The notes under the pieces were generated by a model. The model was given only the letters and a program-made list of their open reading frames with translations, made no database searches and was not told where the DNA came from. Shown here piece by piece: positions 26,721 through 36,825 of a DNA stretch of 64,000 bases. Numbering within the stretch: position 1 is the first letter of the stretch; every line of letters begins with the position of its first letter. The stretch is from positions 36,796 to 100,795 of the forward strand of contig CACNTB010000003.1 in NCBI GenBank assembly GCA_902623305.1, given 5' to 3'. The DNA comes from an uncultured Pelagibacteraceae bacterium (lineage in GTDB: Bacteria > Pseudomonadota > Alphaproteobacteria > Pelagibacterales > Pelagibacteraceae). Made by a program: the position numbers and the translations under genes.

Positions 26721-28223
26721 TTGTTATTACATTCAGTTAAAGTATATCCGTCGAAAAATAATCTTCCAAAGAAGAAACAGCTTGCTTGGAAAATTGCAGA
26801 GATAGCAAGTGACAATGCAAAATTAAATAAAGATGCAATTGAAATGGTTATCAACAGAATAATAGATAACGCTTCAGTTGCTATCGCATCATTAAATAGA
26901 AAACCAGTAATTTCATCTAGAGAAATGGCCTTAAGACACTCTAGAAAAAATGGTGCAACGTTATTTGGAGTAAATTCAAAATTAAAATTTGATTGTGAAT
27001 GGGCAGCATGGTCTAACGGAACCGCTGTTAGAGAATTAGATTTTCATGATACTTTCTTAGCAGCAGATTATAGTCATCCAGGCGATAACATTCCACCTCT
27101 TATTAGTGTAGCACAACAAAATAAAAAAAGTGGATTGGATTTATTAAGAGGAATAATTACTGCATATGAAGTTCAGGTAAATTTAGTTAAGGGTATTTGT
27201 TTGCATAAGCATAAAGTAGACCATATTGCTCATTTAGGTCCTAGTGTAGCTGCAGGATTAGGAACTATGTTAAAATTAAATACCGAAACTATTTATCAAG
27301 CTGTTCAACAGGCTTTACACACAACAATATCTACAAGACAATCTAGAAAAGGAGAAATTTCAAGTTGGAAAGCTTATGCTCCTGCACATGCAGGTAAACT
27401 TGCTATCGAAGCTGTAGATAGAGCTATGAGAGGTGAAGGTGCTCCAAGTCCAATATATGAAGGTGAGGATAGTGTAATAGCAAGAATATTAGATGGTAAA
27501 AAAGCTAACTACAAAGTGCCATTACCAAAAAAAGGTGAAAGTAAAAAAGCTATTTTAGAAACATACACAAAAGAATATTCTGCAGAATATCAATCTCAAG
27601 CATTGATAGATTTAGCCAAAAAACTAAAAACTAAAATTAATAATTTAAATCGTATTAAAAAAATCGATATTTTTACAAGTCATCATACTCATTATGTAAT
27701 TGGAACAGGTGCTAATGACCCTCAAAAAATGGACCCTAATGCGAGCAGAGAAACACTAGATCATTCTATAATGTATATTTTTGCTGTAGCTTTAGAAGAT
27801 GGAAATTGGCATCACGTAAAATCTTATACAAAAAGCAGAGCAAATAGAAAAAGTACCATTAAGATTTGGAGATCAATCAAAACATATGAGGACAAAAAAT
27901 GGACAAAAAAATATCATGATCCAAATCCAAAAAATAAGGCGTTTGGTGCTAAAGTAGTTGTAACGCTTAATAATGGAAAAAAAATAACAGAGGAACTTTA
28001 TAGAGCAGATGCTCATCCGTATGGAGCTAGACCATTTAAGAGGGAAAATTATATAAATAAATTTTTAACCTTAACTGATAGTATTTTAGATAAAAAAGAG
28101 AGCGATCGTTTTTTAAAAACAGTTCAAAATTTAAAGAATTTAAAATCTGGTCAACTTCATAAATTAAATATTGAAGTAAGAAAAAGCAAATTAAAAAGAA
28201 ATAATAAAAAAGGAATCTTTTAA
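26721..28223 (+). CDS. prpD: 2-methylcitrate dehydratase (MmgE/PrpD family)
   Basis: A 500-residue MmgE/PrpD protein. It has [32 protein letters not shown] (about 103-121), [14 protein letters not shown] and the [12 protein letters not shown] ending. PrpD dehydrates 2-methylcitrate to 2-methylaconitate. The frame starts at a TTG (26721) with AGGAG five bases upstream; no ATG fits better, and the N-terminus then matches full-length family members. The last base overlaps prpB, with prpC next, which fixes the function as the methylcitrate cycle. Confidence 0.92.
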   Translation: MLLHSVKVYPSKNNLPKKKQLAWKIAEIASDNAKLNKDAIEMVINRIIDNASVAIASLNRKPVISSREMALRHSRKNGATLFGVNSKLKFDCEWAAWSNGTAVRELDFHDTFLAADYSHPGDNIPPLISVAQQNKKSGLDLLRGIITAYEVQVNLVKGICLHKHKVDHIAHLGPSVAAGLGTMLKLNTETIYQAVQQALHTTISTRQSRKGEISSWKAYAPAHAGKLAIEAVDRAMRGEGAPSPIYEGEDSVIARILDGKKANYKVPLPKKGESKKAILETYTKEYSAEYQSQALIDLAKKLKTKINNLNRIKKIDIFTSHHTHYVIGTGANDPQKMDPNASRETLDHSIMYIFAVALEDGNWHHVKSYTKSRANRKSTIKIWRSIKTYEDKKWTKKYHDPNPKNKAFGAKVVVTLNNGKKITEELYRADAHPYGARPFKRENYINKFLTLTDSILDKKESDRFLKTVQNLKNLKSGQLHKLNIEVRKSKLKRNNKKGIF

Positions 28224-29119
28224 TGCACTTTGTAGAAAAAGAACCTAGTCAAAAAAGATTAGATTTTGACCAGAAATTAAAATCAAACAAAATATTAAGA
28301 GTACCTGGTGCATACAATCCTTTAACAGCAAAATTAATTGAAGAAATTGGTTATGACGCAGTTTATGTATCCGGTGGAGTAATGGCTAACGATCTTGGAT
28401 TTCCAGATATTGGCTTAACAACACTACAAGATGTTAGTACTAGATCTTATTTAATTTCTAGAGTAACAAATCTTCCAACAATTGTTGATATAGATACGGG
28501 GTTTAAATCATGCAAAGAAACAATAGAAACATTTGAAGAATTTGGAATAACAGGCGTTCATTTAGAAGATCAAATTGAGAGAAAAAGATGTGGGCATTTA
28601 GATAACAAAGAACTTATCTCAACTAATGCTATGGTTAAAAAAATTAAAGAATGCGTTGCTGTCAAAAAAGATCAAAATTTTAAGATTATCGCTCGTTCAG
28701 ATGCAAAAAGTGTTGAAGGAATTGATAAAATGATTGAAAGATGCAAAGCCTATATTGATGCTGGTGCTGAAATTATATTCCCAGAAGCTCTTCAAGATGA
28801 AAAAGATTTTGAAAAAGTTCGTAAAGAATTGTCTGGTTACTTGTTAGCAAATATGACTGAATTTGGTAAATCGAAATTATTTAATTATAAAGAATTAGAA
28901 AATTTTGGATATAACATAGTCATTTATCCAGTGACTACACAAAGATTGGCTATGAAAAATGTAGAAGATGGATTAAGGGACATTTATGCGAATGGACACC
29001 AAAACAATATTATAGATAAAATGCAAACTAGAAAAAGACTTTATGAATTGGTTGATTACGAGAAATATAATTCATTAGATGAAAAAATTTATAATTTTAG
29101 TACAGAAGGACATGAATAA
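28223..29119 (+). CDS. prpB: 2-methylisocitrate lyase
   Basis: A 298-residue member of the isocitrate lyase/PEP mutase superfamily. The metal-binding DIDTGF is at about 89-94 and the catalytic-loop motif KRCGH at 121-125, both as in PrpB. It splits 2-methylisocitrate into pyruvate and succinate, the end of propionyl-CoA oxidation. It is joined to prpD and prpC by one-base overlaps, an operon with strict coupling. Confidence 0.95.
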   Translation: MHFVEKEPSQKRLDFDQKLKSNKILRVPGAYNPLTAKLIEEIGYDAVYVSGGVMANDLGFPDIGLTTLQDVSTRSYLISRVTNLPTIVDIDTGFKSCKETIETFEEFGITGVHLEDQIERKRCGHLDNKELISTNAMVKKIKECVAVKKDQNFKIIARSDAKSVEGIDKMIERCKAYIDAGAEIIFPEALQDEKDFEKVRKELSGYLLANMTEFGKSKLFNYKELENFGYNIVIYPVTTQRLAMKNVEDGLRDIYANGHQNNIIDKMQTRKRLYELVDYEKYNSLDEKIYNFSTEGHE

Positions 29120-30243
29120 TGAGTGATGATATAAAAAAAGGCTTGCTTGGAATAGTCGTAGATGAAACAGAAGTTTCTAAAGTAATGCCTGAAATTAACT
29201 CTCTTACTTATAGAGGATATGCCGCTCAAGATCTTTGTGAATATTGCAGATTTGAGGAGGTTGCCTACTTAATTTTAAACAAAGACTTACCTAACACTAT
29301 TGAGTTAAGGAAATTTGAAAAAGAAGAAAGAAATAACAGAGAACTTACAAAAAATTTATATGAAATAATTAAACATATGCCAAAAAAATCTCATCCAATG
29401 GATGTTGCTAGAACTGCAGTAAGCGTCATGGGATTGGAAGATAAAGAAACGACTGATTCTTCACAAGAAGCAAATATGAGAAAAGCACTAAGAATATTTG
29501 CAAAAACACCAACGGCTTTAGCTGCATTTTATAGAATTAGAAAAGGAAAAAAAATAATAAAACCTAAAAAAACATTAACTTTTGCTGAAAACTTTTTCTA
29601 TATGTGTTTTGGAAAAGTCCCACAAAAAGAAATTGTAAAAGCTTTTGATGTATCTTTAATTTTATATGCTGAGCATAGTTTTAATGTCTCAACATTTACA
29701 GCAAGAACAATTACAAGCAGCCTATCTGACATACATGGAGCAATCACAGGAGCCATTGCCAGTTTAAAAGGTCCTTTGCATGGTGGCGCTAATGAAGAAG
29801 TTATGCATATGATGAACAAAATTAAAAAACCTGAAAATGCTCTTAAATGGATAAATAATGCATTAAAAAATAAAGAGGTTGTTATGGGGTTTGGGCATAG
29901 AGTTTATAAGTCTGGTGACTCAAGGGTTCCAACCATGAGAGAATATTTTGGAAAAGTTGCTAAGGTAAAAAAAGACAAAAAATTTGAAAAAATTTATGAC
30001 ATTGTTGAAAAAGTAATGATTAAAGAAAAAAATATTTATCCAAACGTTGATTATCCTACAGGTCCGACTTACCACTTGATGGGATTTGATACAGACTTTT
30101 TTACTCCAATTTTTGTGATTTCAAGAATTACAGGTTGGTCAGCACATATAATGGAGCAACATGCTGCTAACAAGCTTATTAGACCTCTAGCAAGCTACAA
30201 AGGTAATAAGCATCGAAAAGTGATGCAACTTAATCAGAGATAA
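29119..30243 (+). CDS. prpC: 2-methylcitrate synthase
   Basis: A 374-residue citrate-synthase family enzyme. It shows EHSFNVSTFTAR with the first active His (about 182-193), GPLHGGANEEV with the second (about 221-231), and VMGFGHRVYK (about 255-264). The Asp appears in the late YPTGPTYHLMG-FDTDFFTP region. Its size and the prpDB neighbours identify 2-methylcitrate synthase instead of GltA. It would join propionyl-CoA with oxaloacetate. Confidence 0.94.
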   Translation: MSDDIKKGLLGIVVDETEVSKVMPEINSLTYRGYAAQDLCEYCRFEEVAYLILNKDLPNTIELRKFEKEERNNRELTKNLYEIIKHMPKKSHPMDVARTAVSVMGLEDKETTDSSQEANMRKALRIFAKTPTALAAFYRIRKGKKIIKPKKTLTFAENFFYMCFGKVPQKEIVKAFDVSLILYAEHSFNVSTFTARTITSSLSDIHGAITGAIASLKGPLHGGANEEVMHMMNKIKKPENALKWINNALKNKEVVMGFGHRVYKSGDSRVPTMREYFGKVAKVKKDKKFEKIYDIVEKVMIKEKNIYPNVDYPTGPTYHLMGFDTDFFTPIFVISRITGWSAHIMEQHAANKLIRPLASYKGNKHRKVMQLNQR

Positions 30244-30246
30244 GTT

Positions 30247-30636
30247 TTAAAATATTATCAAAATTAAAAAAATAATTTGGATAAAGTTGATAATAACTGA
30301 CATCATATGAAGATTTTTAAATTTTTTGTTTTCATTGCTATCTCTAAATTTATTAATTAATGGCATTAATATAAAGTTTGAAATTCCAAAAAGAATTGTT
30401 ATTGATGAAATCAAATAAAAATTTAAAGAATAGTTTTGAATAAAAATAAAACATAATATTGCAAACAGGCAAATTACTAGATTCACATTGTAGTAATATG
30501 GAAATATTTTTCTTATAAATATTCTTGCATTTTCCTCTTTTAAAGATTTGAAAGTTATTGGAGCAACAACAAAAGAAAAAAATAACATTATTCCCAATAC
30601 AACAGATGGCAAAAAAATAGTTAATTGAGAAATCAT
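30247..30636 (-). CDS. DUF4149-like integral membrane protein
   Basis: A 129-residue protein with four hydrophobic segments at about 5-27, 48-66, 71-90 and 107-127. The first contains the small-residue FFSFVVAPITFK typical of DUF4149/TMEM205-like proteins. Function unknown. It lies three bases from the convergent prpC stop and one base from the monooxygenase-like gene upstream. Confidence 0.7.
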   Translation of the reverse strand: MISQLTIFLPSVVLGIMLFFSFVVAPITFKSLKEENARIFIRKIFPYYYNVNLVICLFAILCFIFIQNYSLNFYLISSITILFGISNFILMPLINKFRDSNENKKFKNLHMMSVIINFIQIIFLILIIF

Positions 30637-30637
30637 A

Positions 30638-30940
30638 TTATAAGACTATTTCAAATCCCTCAAATTGAGGAGCACCTAAATAAAGATCTTTATGCTGTCC
30701 AGCATTTTTATGAGCTAACCGAAATTCCTCAGATTTTGTCCAATTGATAAAATCCTCTTTAGAATCCCAAACACTATGAGATGCGTACAAAGTATAATCT
30801 GCATGTTTTTCGCTTTTTAATAAATTAAATTTTTTGAACCCTTTTACACCTTGCAAATATGTATCTCTTTCTCTCCAAATTTTTTCAAATTGAGTTTCTT
30901 TATCTGAAAAAATTTTAAATCTATTCATTGCAATAAACAT
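30638..30940 (-). CDS. antibiotic-biosynthesis-monooxygenase (ABM) fold protein
   Basis: A 100-residue dimeric alpha+beta barrel protein similar to HmoA/IsdG-type heme-degrading or ABM proteins: MNRFKIFSDKETQFEKIWRE, a GFKKFNLL strand and ASHSVWDSKEDFINWTKSEEFRLAH. The start is taken at 30940; an ATG three residues later is also possible. Whether it binds heme cannot be judged, because the family's key Asn/His residues are poorly conserved. Confidence 0.72.
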   Translation of the reverse strand: MFIAMNRFKIFSDKETQFEKIWRERDTYLQGVKGFKKFNLLKSEKHADYTLYASHSVWDSKEDFINWTKSEEFRLAHKNAGQHKDLYLGAPQFEGFEIVL

Positions 30941-30945
30941 ATTTT

Positions 30946-31506
30946 TTACAAATAAGAGATTACTTTGTTGGGTTCAGGTCTTCTTCTTTCATTGGGTTCT
31001 TCAGTTTTATGACCTAAATAAATAAATCCTGATATCTTATCAATACCCAATCTGCCGCCAAAATATTCTATAACTTTGTCATTATAAGCATACCACTCTG
31101 TTAACCATTGTGCGGCATACCCTAAAGATTGTGCGCAAGATAATAAATTCATACATACTGCACCTGATGACAATGTCATCTCCCACTCAGGAATTTTTGG
31201 GTGATCAACGGGTGTGTATAAAACAGCTAAAATTATGGAAGCTCTTTGCAATCTTCTAGACTCAATTTCTAATTGTGCTGCATTTGCGTGTGGATTTATT
31301 TTTTTATATTCGTCTAAAATTATATTTTCGTCTATGTATTTAAGTTTATCTCCAGTTATTACTTTAATTTTCCATGGATTTAGAGCTCCATGATCAGGAA
31401 CTCTTATTCCCGCTTCTAAAATTTTTTCCAAATGTTCATCCGGGATTTCTTTTGTAGACATTTTTCTCGCTAATACCGATCTTCTTTTTGAGAAGAAATT
31501 ATTCAT
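30946..31506 (-). CDS. nitroreductase family FMN enzyme
   Basis: A 186-residue nitroreductase-like protein: the opening FFSKRRSVLARKM with the FMN-phosphate-binding RRS, RVPDHGALNPWKIKVI (about 32-47), and a late GRLGIDKISGFIYLGHKTEEP. It resembles the YdjA-like single-domain group, in which substrate use is loose. The physiological substrate is unknown. It precedes the ABM-fold gene by five bases. Confidence 0.85.
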   Translation of the reverse strand: MNNFFSKRRSVLARKMSTKEIPDEHLEKILEAGIRVPDHGALNPWKIKVITGDKLKYIDENIILDEYKKINPHANAAQLEIESRRLQRASIILAVLYTPVDHPKIPEWEMTLSSGAVCMNLLSCAQSLGYAAQWLTEWYAYNDKVIEYFGGRLGIDKISGFIYLGHKTEEPNERRRPEPNKVISYL

Positions 31507-31602
31507 AAAATTTATTAATTATTTTATTAGACATAGATCATATGCTATCAAATTATATGAGAAAAATATGGAACATCATGACGCAAATTGAGTAATAATA
31601 AA

Positions 31603-32220
31603 TTAATTTTTTTTTACTGCTAAAACATTTTCATTATCAATTTTTTTTAAGTCATATCCTTCAGAAATTAATTTATTTTCTATTTCTTTTAATTTAGGAC
31701 CTTCTTTAAAAGTACCATCGAAGTGTTTAGACTCAAACTGTATCGAATTAATATCAGTTTTTTTATAATTAATAGATTTTAAAATTTCATATTCTGCGCC
31801 CTCAACATCTATTTGTAGTTTATCTATTGATTCAATTTCAAATTTTTCAATTAAGCCATCGAAAGTAATAAATTCAATTTCAATCTCATCTATATCTTCA
31901 TCCTCAATTTTAAATCTTTTTGTTCTATGGTCTAAAATATGATTTTTATTAAATGAACCAATTCCACTTGCCCAATGTTTACCTAGTTTTGATATCGATT
32001 TTTCATTAACATAATAAAACTTACTTATTTTATTTTCTGAAAAAATAGCATTCGTACAAATTTGAATATTATTTGAACTTATAAATCTTTCTTTCAATTT
32101 GTTGTAGTTATAAGGAACTGGCTCCACTAGTAAAATATTTTGTTTAGCAAATTTGGATAAAACATCGTTTAGCCAAACACCAAAATGTGCTCCAATTACA
32201 ACTAAACCAAATTTTTTCAC
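31603..32220 (-). CDS. FkbM family methyltransferase
   Basis: A 205-residue AdoMet-dependent methylase of the FkbM type. The motif-I-like segment VVIGAHFGVWL is at about 7-17, the VEP acidic loop at about 32, and the defining LQIDVEGAEYEIL at about 136-148. Targets in this family are usually sugar hydroxyls of glycans or lipids. It follows nrdB after 10 bases but has no evident link with it. Confidence 0.82.
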   Translation of the reverse strand: MKKFGLVVIGAHFGVWLNDVLSKFAKQNILLVEPVPYNYNKLKERFISSNNIQICTNAIFSENKISKFYYVNEKSISKLGKHWASGIGSFNKNHILDHRTKRFKIEDEDIDEIEIEFITFDGLIEKFEIESIDKLQIDVEGAEYEILKSINYKKTDINSIQFESKHFDGTFKEGPKLKEIENKLISEGYDLKKIDNENVLAVKKN

Positions 32221-32230
32221 TTAATTGTTT

Positions 32231-33262
32231 TTAACTAAAAGCTTCTGCCCAGGTTCCTTGTGTTGATGCTTTTGAATACTCTGTTGCACGACCTTCGAAA
32301 AAGTTCATGTGCTCTACGGCATTGAGCATAGTATCTAACCACGTCAAAGGATTTTTATCAATATCATAAATTGGTTCTAGTCCTAACTGAACTAATCTTC
32401 GGTTACCAATAAATCTGATATAATCTTTAACTTCCTTTGCAGTTAATCCTTCCATTGGACCCATTTCAAACGCCAAATCAATAAAAGCATCTTCATGTTC
32501 AATAATAGTTCTACAAGCTTCATAAAGTTCTTTTTTAAGTTTTGGAGTCCAAATTTCAGGATTTTCTTTTATAAATTCTTTGAAAATTCTGATCATTGAG
32601 TTGCAATGAAGAGTTTCATCTCTTACTGACCAAGTAACGATCTGGCCCATTCCTTTCATTTTATTATGTCTTGGAAAATTTAATAAAATTGCAAAACTTG
32701 CAAATAATTGCAACCCTTCTGTGAAAGCACTAAATACAGCTACAGTTTTTGCAATATCTTCTTTTGAATTTACATTAAAGTCTTGCATGTAATCATACTT
32801 ATCTTTCATTTCTTTATATTTCATAAATGCAGAATATTCAGACTCAGGCATTCCAATTGTATCTAATAAATGTGAATAAGCTGCTACATGCACAGTTTCC
32901 ATAGCAGCAAAAGCTGTCATCATCATTAAAACTTCTGTAGGTTTAAATACTGTTGTGTAATGTCTTAAATAACAATTATTAACCTCAACATCAGCTTGAG
33001 TAAAAAATCTAAAGATCTGAGTTAATAAATTTTTTTCTGGTCCAGACAAATTTTTTTGCCAGTCTCTAACGTCATCACCAAGTGGAACTTCTTCAGGTAA
33101 CCAATGAATTCGTTGTTGAGTCAACCAAGCATCGTAACACCACGGATATCTAAATGGTTTATAGACAGGGTTTTCTACTAATAGTCCCATTTTGTTTGGT
33201 TGAATAATTTCTTTTTTTTTGGTTTGTATAATTTCTGAATTTACTTTCTCTGCTACTGACAT
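32231..33262 (-). CDS. nrdB: ribonucleotide reductase class I, beta subunit
   Basis: A 343-residue NrdB. The di-metal ligands and radical Tyr are visible: D91, E122, H125 and Y129 (numbered from this ATG), then the second E-E-H set including RDETLH. The frame extends upstream to a GTG at 33271, but the ATG at 33262 has GAGGAG eight bases before it, so I take it as the start. This leaves a ten-base overlap with nrdA. It keeps the radical that NrdA uses to make deoxyribonucleotides. Confidence 0.93.
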   Translation of the reverse strand: MSVAEKVNSEIIQTKKKEIIQPNKMGLLVENPVYKPFRYPWCYDAWLTQQRIHWLPEEVPLGDDVRDWQKNLSGPEKNLLTQIFRFFTQADVEVNNCYLRHYTTVFKPTEVLMMMTAFAAMETVHVAAYSHLLDTIGMPESEYSAFMKYKEMKDKYDYMQDFNVNSKEDIAKTVAVFSAFTEGLQLFASFAILLNFPRHNKMKGMGQIVTWSVRDETLHCNSMIRIFKEFIKENPEIWTPKLKKELYEACRTIIEHEDAFIDLAFEMGPMEGLTAKEVKDYIRFIGNRRLVQLGLEPIYDIDKNPLTWLDTMLNAVEHMNFFEGRATEYSKASTQGTWAEAFS

Positions 33263-35190
33263 GATAGACACTCCTCGTATTCTGGTTCTTCGGTTTTAGT
33301 TGATTTATTTTTATATACATTAGCCATAATATCTGTCGATTTTGCATCATTGATATTTTCAGCTCTTTGAATTGATTTTGATCTACAGTAATAAAGGCTC
33401 TTTAAACCTTTCTTCCACGCATCAAAATGAATTTTATGCAATTCTTTTTTATGAACATCTGCAGGCAAAAATAAATTTACAGATTGAGCTTGCGAAATAT
33501 AAGGCGTTCTGTCACCACTAAGTTCAATTATCCAATTTTGGTTAAGTTCAAAAGCTGTTTTAAATACATCTTTTTCTAAATCTGTTAAGAAATCTAGATG
33601 GCTAACTGACCCTTGATTAGTAGTAATTGTAGACCATGTTTCGTCATCATTTTTGCCATGACTTTGTAATATTTCTTCTAGATATCTGTTTCTAACATTA
33701 AAAGAACCCGATAAAGTTTTATGTGTATAGCTATTTGCAGCTATAGGCTCTACTCCTGGAGATGCTCCTCCACAAATAATTGAAATTGAAGCTGTTGGAG
33801 CTATTGCAGTTTTATTTGAAAATCTTTCCTTGTAACCATACTCAGCTGCGTCTGGACAAGCGCCTCTTTCTTCAGCTAAATCTTTAGAAGCTTGATTTAC
33901 TTTTTCATCAATATTTTTAAATATTTTTTTATTCCATGATTTTGCCATTACTGACTCAAGAGGAATTCTATTTTTTTGTAAAAAAGAGTGAAAGCCCATT
34001 ACACCTAAACCAACACTTCTCTCTCTCTCAGCTGAATACTTTGCGTCTTTAAACTGATCAGGAGCTTTGTTGATAAAATCTGATAAGACATTATCTAAAA
34101 ATCTCATCACATCATTAATCATATCTGGATCATCTTTCCACTCGTCATATTTTTCTAAATTTAAAGAAGATAAACAACATACAGCTGTCCTATCTCTTCC
34201 ATCTTTATCGATACCTGTCGGTAAAGTTATTTCACTGCACAAGTTTGAAGTTTTAACTGTAAGGTTTGCTAACTTGTGGTGCTGTGGAATTTGTCTATTA
34301 ACAGTATCAATGTAAATAATATATGGTTCACCTGTTTCTATTCTTGCTGTTAATAATCTAATCCATAAATTTCTTGCTGAAATAGTTTGTTGTATAGTTC
34401 CATCAGCAGGACTTTTTAATGCCCACTGCTCATCGGTTTCAACTGCTCTCATAAATGCGTCTGAAACTAAAACACCATGATGTAAATTCAAAGCTTTTCT
34501 ATTTGGGTCTCCCCCTGTTGGTCTTCTCATCTCTATAAATTCTTCAATCTCAGGATGATCAATTGGAAGATAGCAAGCTGCCGACCCTCTTCTTAATGAA
34601 CCTTGACTAATTGCCATTGTCAATGAATCCATAACTTTAATAAATGGAATTATGCCTGAGGTTTTTCCAACTTTACCAATTTTTTCTCCAATGGATCTTA
34701 AGTTACCCCAATAGCTTCCTATACCACCGCCTTTTGCAGCTAACCAAACATTTTCACTCCAAAGATCTAAAATTCCACCCAAGCTGTCTGATGCTTCGTT
34801 TAAAAAACATGAAATTGGTAAACCTCTTTTTGTTCCACCATTTGACAATACAGGTGTAGCAGGCATGAACCAAAGATTGCTAATATAATTATAAATTCTT
34901 TGTGCATGTAAGTTGTCATCAGAGTATGTGCTTGCTACCCTTGCGAATAAATCTTGAAAAGACTCATTTAGACCAAGATATCTATCTTTTAAAGTTGCTT
35001 TACCGAAGTCAGTAAGATTCGCGTCTTTAGAACGATCAATCTTAATTATTATACCTTTGTCATTTTGAAAAAGTTCAGTCTCATTGTTTAATGAAAAAAG
35101 ATCTGGTCTATTTCCTTTTGAAACTTCTTTAATTTCTGGGCTATATTCAGAGACAGCTTGTTTGAGTGCTTGTGAAAGAATCTTATTCAT
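33253..35190 (-). CDS. nrdA: ribonucleotide reductase class I, alpha subunit
   Basis: A 645-residue NrdA. The catalytic core has PATPVLSNGGTKRGLPISC (about 103-121), NLCSEITLPTG with an active Cys, and MGFHSFLQ. The C-terminal redox pair is CLSC (641-644). The protein starts almost directly in the catalytic domain, with no N-terminal ATP cone, the domain that senses dATP in E. coli NrdA. It is about 115 residues shorter than that enzyme. It is followed by nrdB and has possible NrdR boxes upstream. Confidence 0.93.
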   Translation of the reverse strand: MNKILSQALKQAVSEYSPEIKEVSKGNRPDLFSLNNETELFQNDKGIIIKIDRSKDANLTDFGKATLKDRYLGLNESFQDLFARVASTYSDDNLHAQRIYNYISNLWFMPATPVLSNGGTKRGLPISCFLNEASDSLGGILDLWSENVWLAAKGGGIGSYWGNLRSIGEKIGKVGKTSGIIPFIKVMDSLTMAISQGSLRRGSAACYLPIDHPEIEEFIEMRRPTGGDPNRKALNLHHGVLVSDAFMRAVETDEQWALKSPADGTIQQTISARNLWIRLLTARIETGEPYIIYIDTVNRQIPQHHKLANLTVKTSNLCSEITLPTGIDKDGRDRTAVCCLSSLNLEKYDEWKDDPDMINDVMRFLDNVLSDFINKAPDQFKDAKYSAERERSVGLGVMGFHSFLQKNRIPLESVMAKSWNKKIFKNIDEKVNQASKDLAEERGACPDAAEYGYKERFSNKTAIAPTASISIICGGASPGVEPIAANSYTHKTLSGSFNVRNRYLEEILQSHGKNDDETWSTITTNQGSVSHLDFLTDLEKDVFKTAFELNQNWIIELSGDRTPYISQAQSVNLFLPADVHKKELHKIHFDAWKKGLKSLYYCRSKSIQRAENINDAKSTDIMANVYKNKSTKTEEPEYEECLSCQ

Positions 35191-35223
35191 AAATTTTAAT
35201 TATATTTTGTTATTAATACGAAA

Positions 35224-35271
35224 ACAACTATATGTTGTAGGCGTTTAAAGTAAATACACTATATAAACTTT
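35224..35271 (-). promoter_or_regulatory. possible pair of NrdR boxes upstream of nrdA
   Basis: Two dyad-like sites lie 34-80 bases before the nrdA start: ACAACTATATGTTGT at 35224-35238 (a near-perfect palindrome) and ACACTATATAAACTT at 35256-35270. Their centres are about 32 bases apart, three helical turns, as for tandem NrdR boxes (consensus close to ACACWATATATWGTGT). The match is imperfect, so this is tentative. Confidence 0.4.
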
Positions 35272-35370
35272 CGTACAATAGAACATTTATAGAACGCGAC
35301 AATATGATATGCAATAAAAAAATAAATTTTTTTGCAAGAAATTAACAAAAAAAAGGTAAGAAAATAGGTA

Positions 35371-36825
35371 ATGAATCAAAACATAAAAATAGACCCATAT
35401 GGTTTTAGAGAATACGACGCCCGATGGTTGTACGAAAAGGACATAAATTTAGAGGGAATAGAGAATCTTGGAAAAGGACTTGGTACACAGATAAAAATAC
35501 ATGCCAAAAAAGATAATCCTAGAATCATAGTAGGCCATGATTATCGTTCTTATAGTGAGGAAATAAAAAAAGCTCTTAAAAAAGGATTAATATCTACAGG
35601 ATGCAATATAGAAGATATTGGTCTGTCTTTATCTCCCATGGTTTATTTTGCACAATTTAATTTAGATGCAGATGCAGTTGCAATGATTACAGCAAGCCAC
35701 AATGAAAATGGTTGGACAGGTGTAAAAATGGGTATCAAAAAAGGTCTTACTCATGCACCTGAAGAAATGAAAGAATTAAAAGAAATTACTTTAAATGAAA
35801 AATTTATAAAAGGTGATGGTAATGAAAAACAAATAAAAGATTTTGATAAAATTTATAAGAGCGACTTAATTAATAAAAATAAAATTAAGAAAAAAATAAA
35901 AGCTGTGGTGGCTTGCGGGAATGGAACAGCAGGTGTCTTTGCTCCAGATATTCTAAGAGGTATTGGATGTGAAGTAATAGAATTAGATTGTGACCTAGAT
36001 TGGAATTTTCCTAAATACAATCCAAATCCTGAAGATCTAGAAATGCTTCACGAAATAGCAAAAGTAGTTAAAGAAAACAATGCTGATATAGGTTTTGGTT
36101 TTGATGGTGATGGAGATAGGGTTGGTGTTATTGATGATAAAGGTAATGAAATATTTTCAGATAAAATAGGTCTTCTGATAGCTAGAAATTTATCAAGCAA
36201 ACATAAAAATTCTAAATTTATAGTAGATGTAAAATCAACGGGTTTATACTCAAAAGATAGAATATTATTAGAAAACAATTGTGAAACAATTTATTGGAAA
36301 ACTGGTCATTCACATATAAAAAGGAAAGTAAATACTGAAAAAGCATTAGCTGGATTTGAGAAAAGTGGTCATTTCTTCTTTAATCAGCCATTAGGTTTTG
36401 GATATGATGATGGTATCAATTCAGCAATTCAAGTATGTCACTTACTAGATAATCAAAATAAAAAAATTAGTGAAATTATTGGTGAGTTACCTAACACATT
36501 TCAAACACCAACAATGGCACCTTTTTGCAAAGATGAAGAGAAATATATTGTTGTTGAAGAGCTAGTTAAACAAATTAAAAACTTAAAAGAAAATAAAACT
36601 GAAATAGATGGTCAAGTTATTAATGATATTTTAACTGTTAATGGTGTTAGATTTTCATTTGAAGATGGTTCGTGGGGGCTTATAAGAGCTTCTTCAAATA
36701 AACCATCTTTGGTGATTGTTACTGAAAGCCCAACTTCAGATGAAAGAAAGAAAAAAATCTTTGATTTTATTGACAATTTATTACAAAAAACAGGTAAAGT
36801 AGGAAAATATGATCAGAAAATCTAA
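35371..36825 (+). CDS. phosphomannomutase / phosphoglucomutase family enzyme
   Basis: A 484-residue alpha-D-phosphohexomutase. The phospho-serine is S109 in ITASHNENGW, the metal loop DGDGDR is at about 245-250, the sugar-specificity loop GFEKSGHFFF at about 330-339, and the phosphate-binding tail is RASSNKPSLVIVTES. ManB, AlgC and GlmM-like enzymes share these motifs; the GEKSGH-like loop and length favour a PMM/PGM. It would supply sugar phosphates for surface glycans. Confidence 0.9.
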   Translation: MNQNIKIDPYGFREYDARWLYEKDINLEGIENLGKGLGTQIKIHAKKDNPRIIVGHDYRSYSEEIKKALKKGLISTGCNIEDIGLSLSPMVYFAQFNLDADAVAMITASHNENGWTGVKMGIKKGLTHAPEEMKELKEITLNEKFIKGDGNEKQIKDFDKIYKSDLINKNKIKKKIKAVVACGNGTAGVFAPDILRGIGCEVIELDCDLDWNFPKYNPNPEDLEMLHEIAKVVKENNADIGFGFDGDGDRVGVIDDKGNEIFSDKIGLLIARNLSSKHKNSKFIVDVKSTGLYSKDRILLENNCETIYWKTGHSHIKRKVNTEKALAGFEKSGHFFFNQPLGFGYDDGINSAIQVCHLLDNQNKKISEIIGELPNTFQTPTMAPFCKDEEKYIVVEELVKQIKNLKENKTEIDGQVINDILTVNGVRFSFEDGSWGLIRASSNKPSLVIVTESPTSDERKKKIFDFIDNLLQKTGKVGKYDQKI

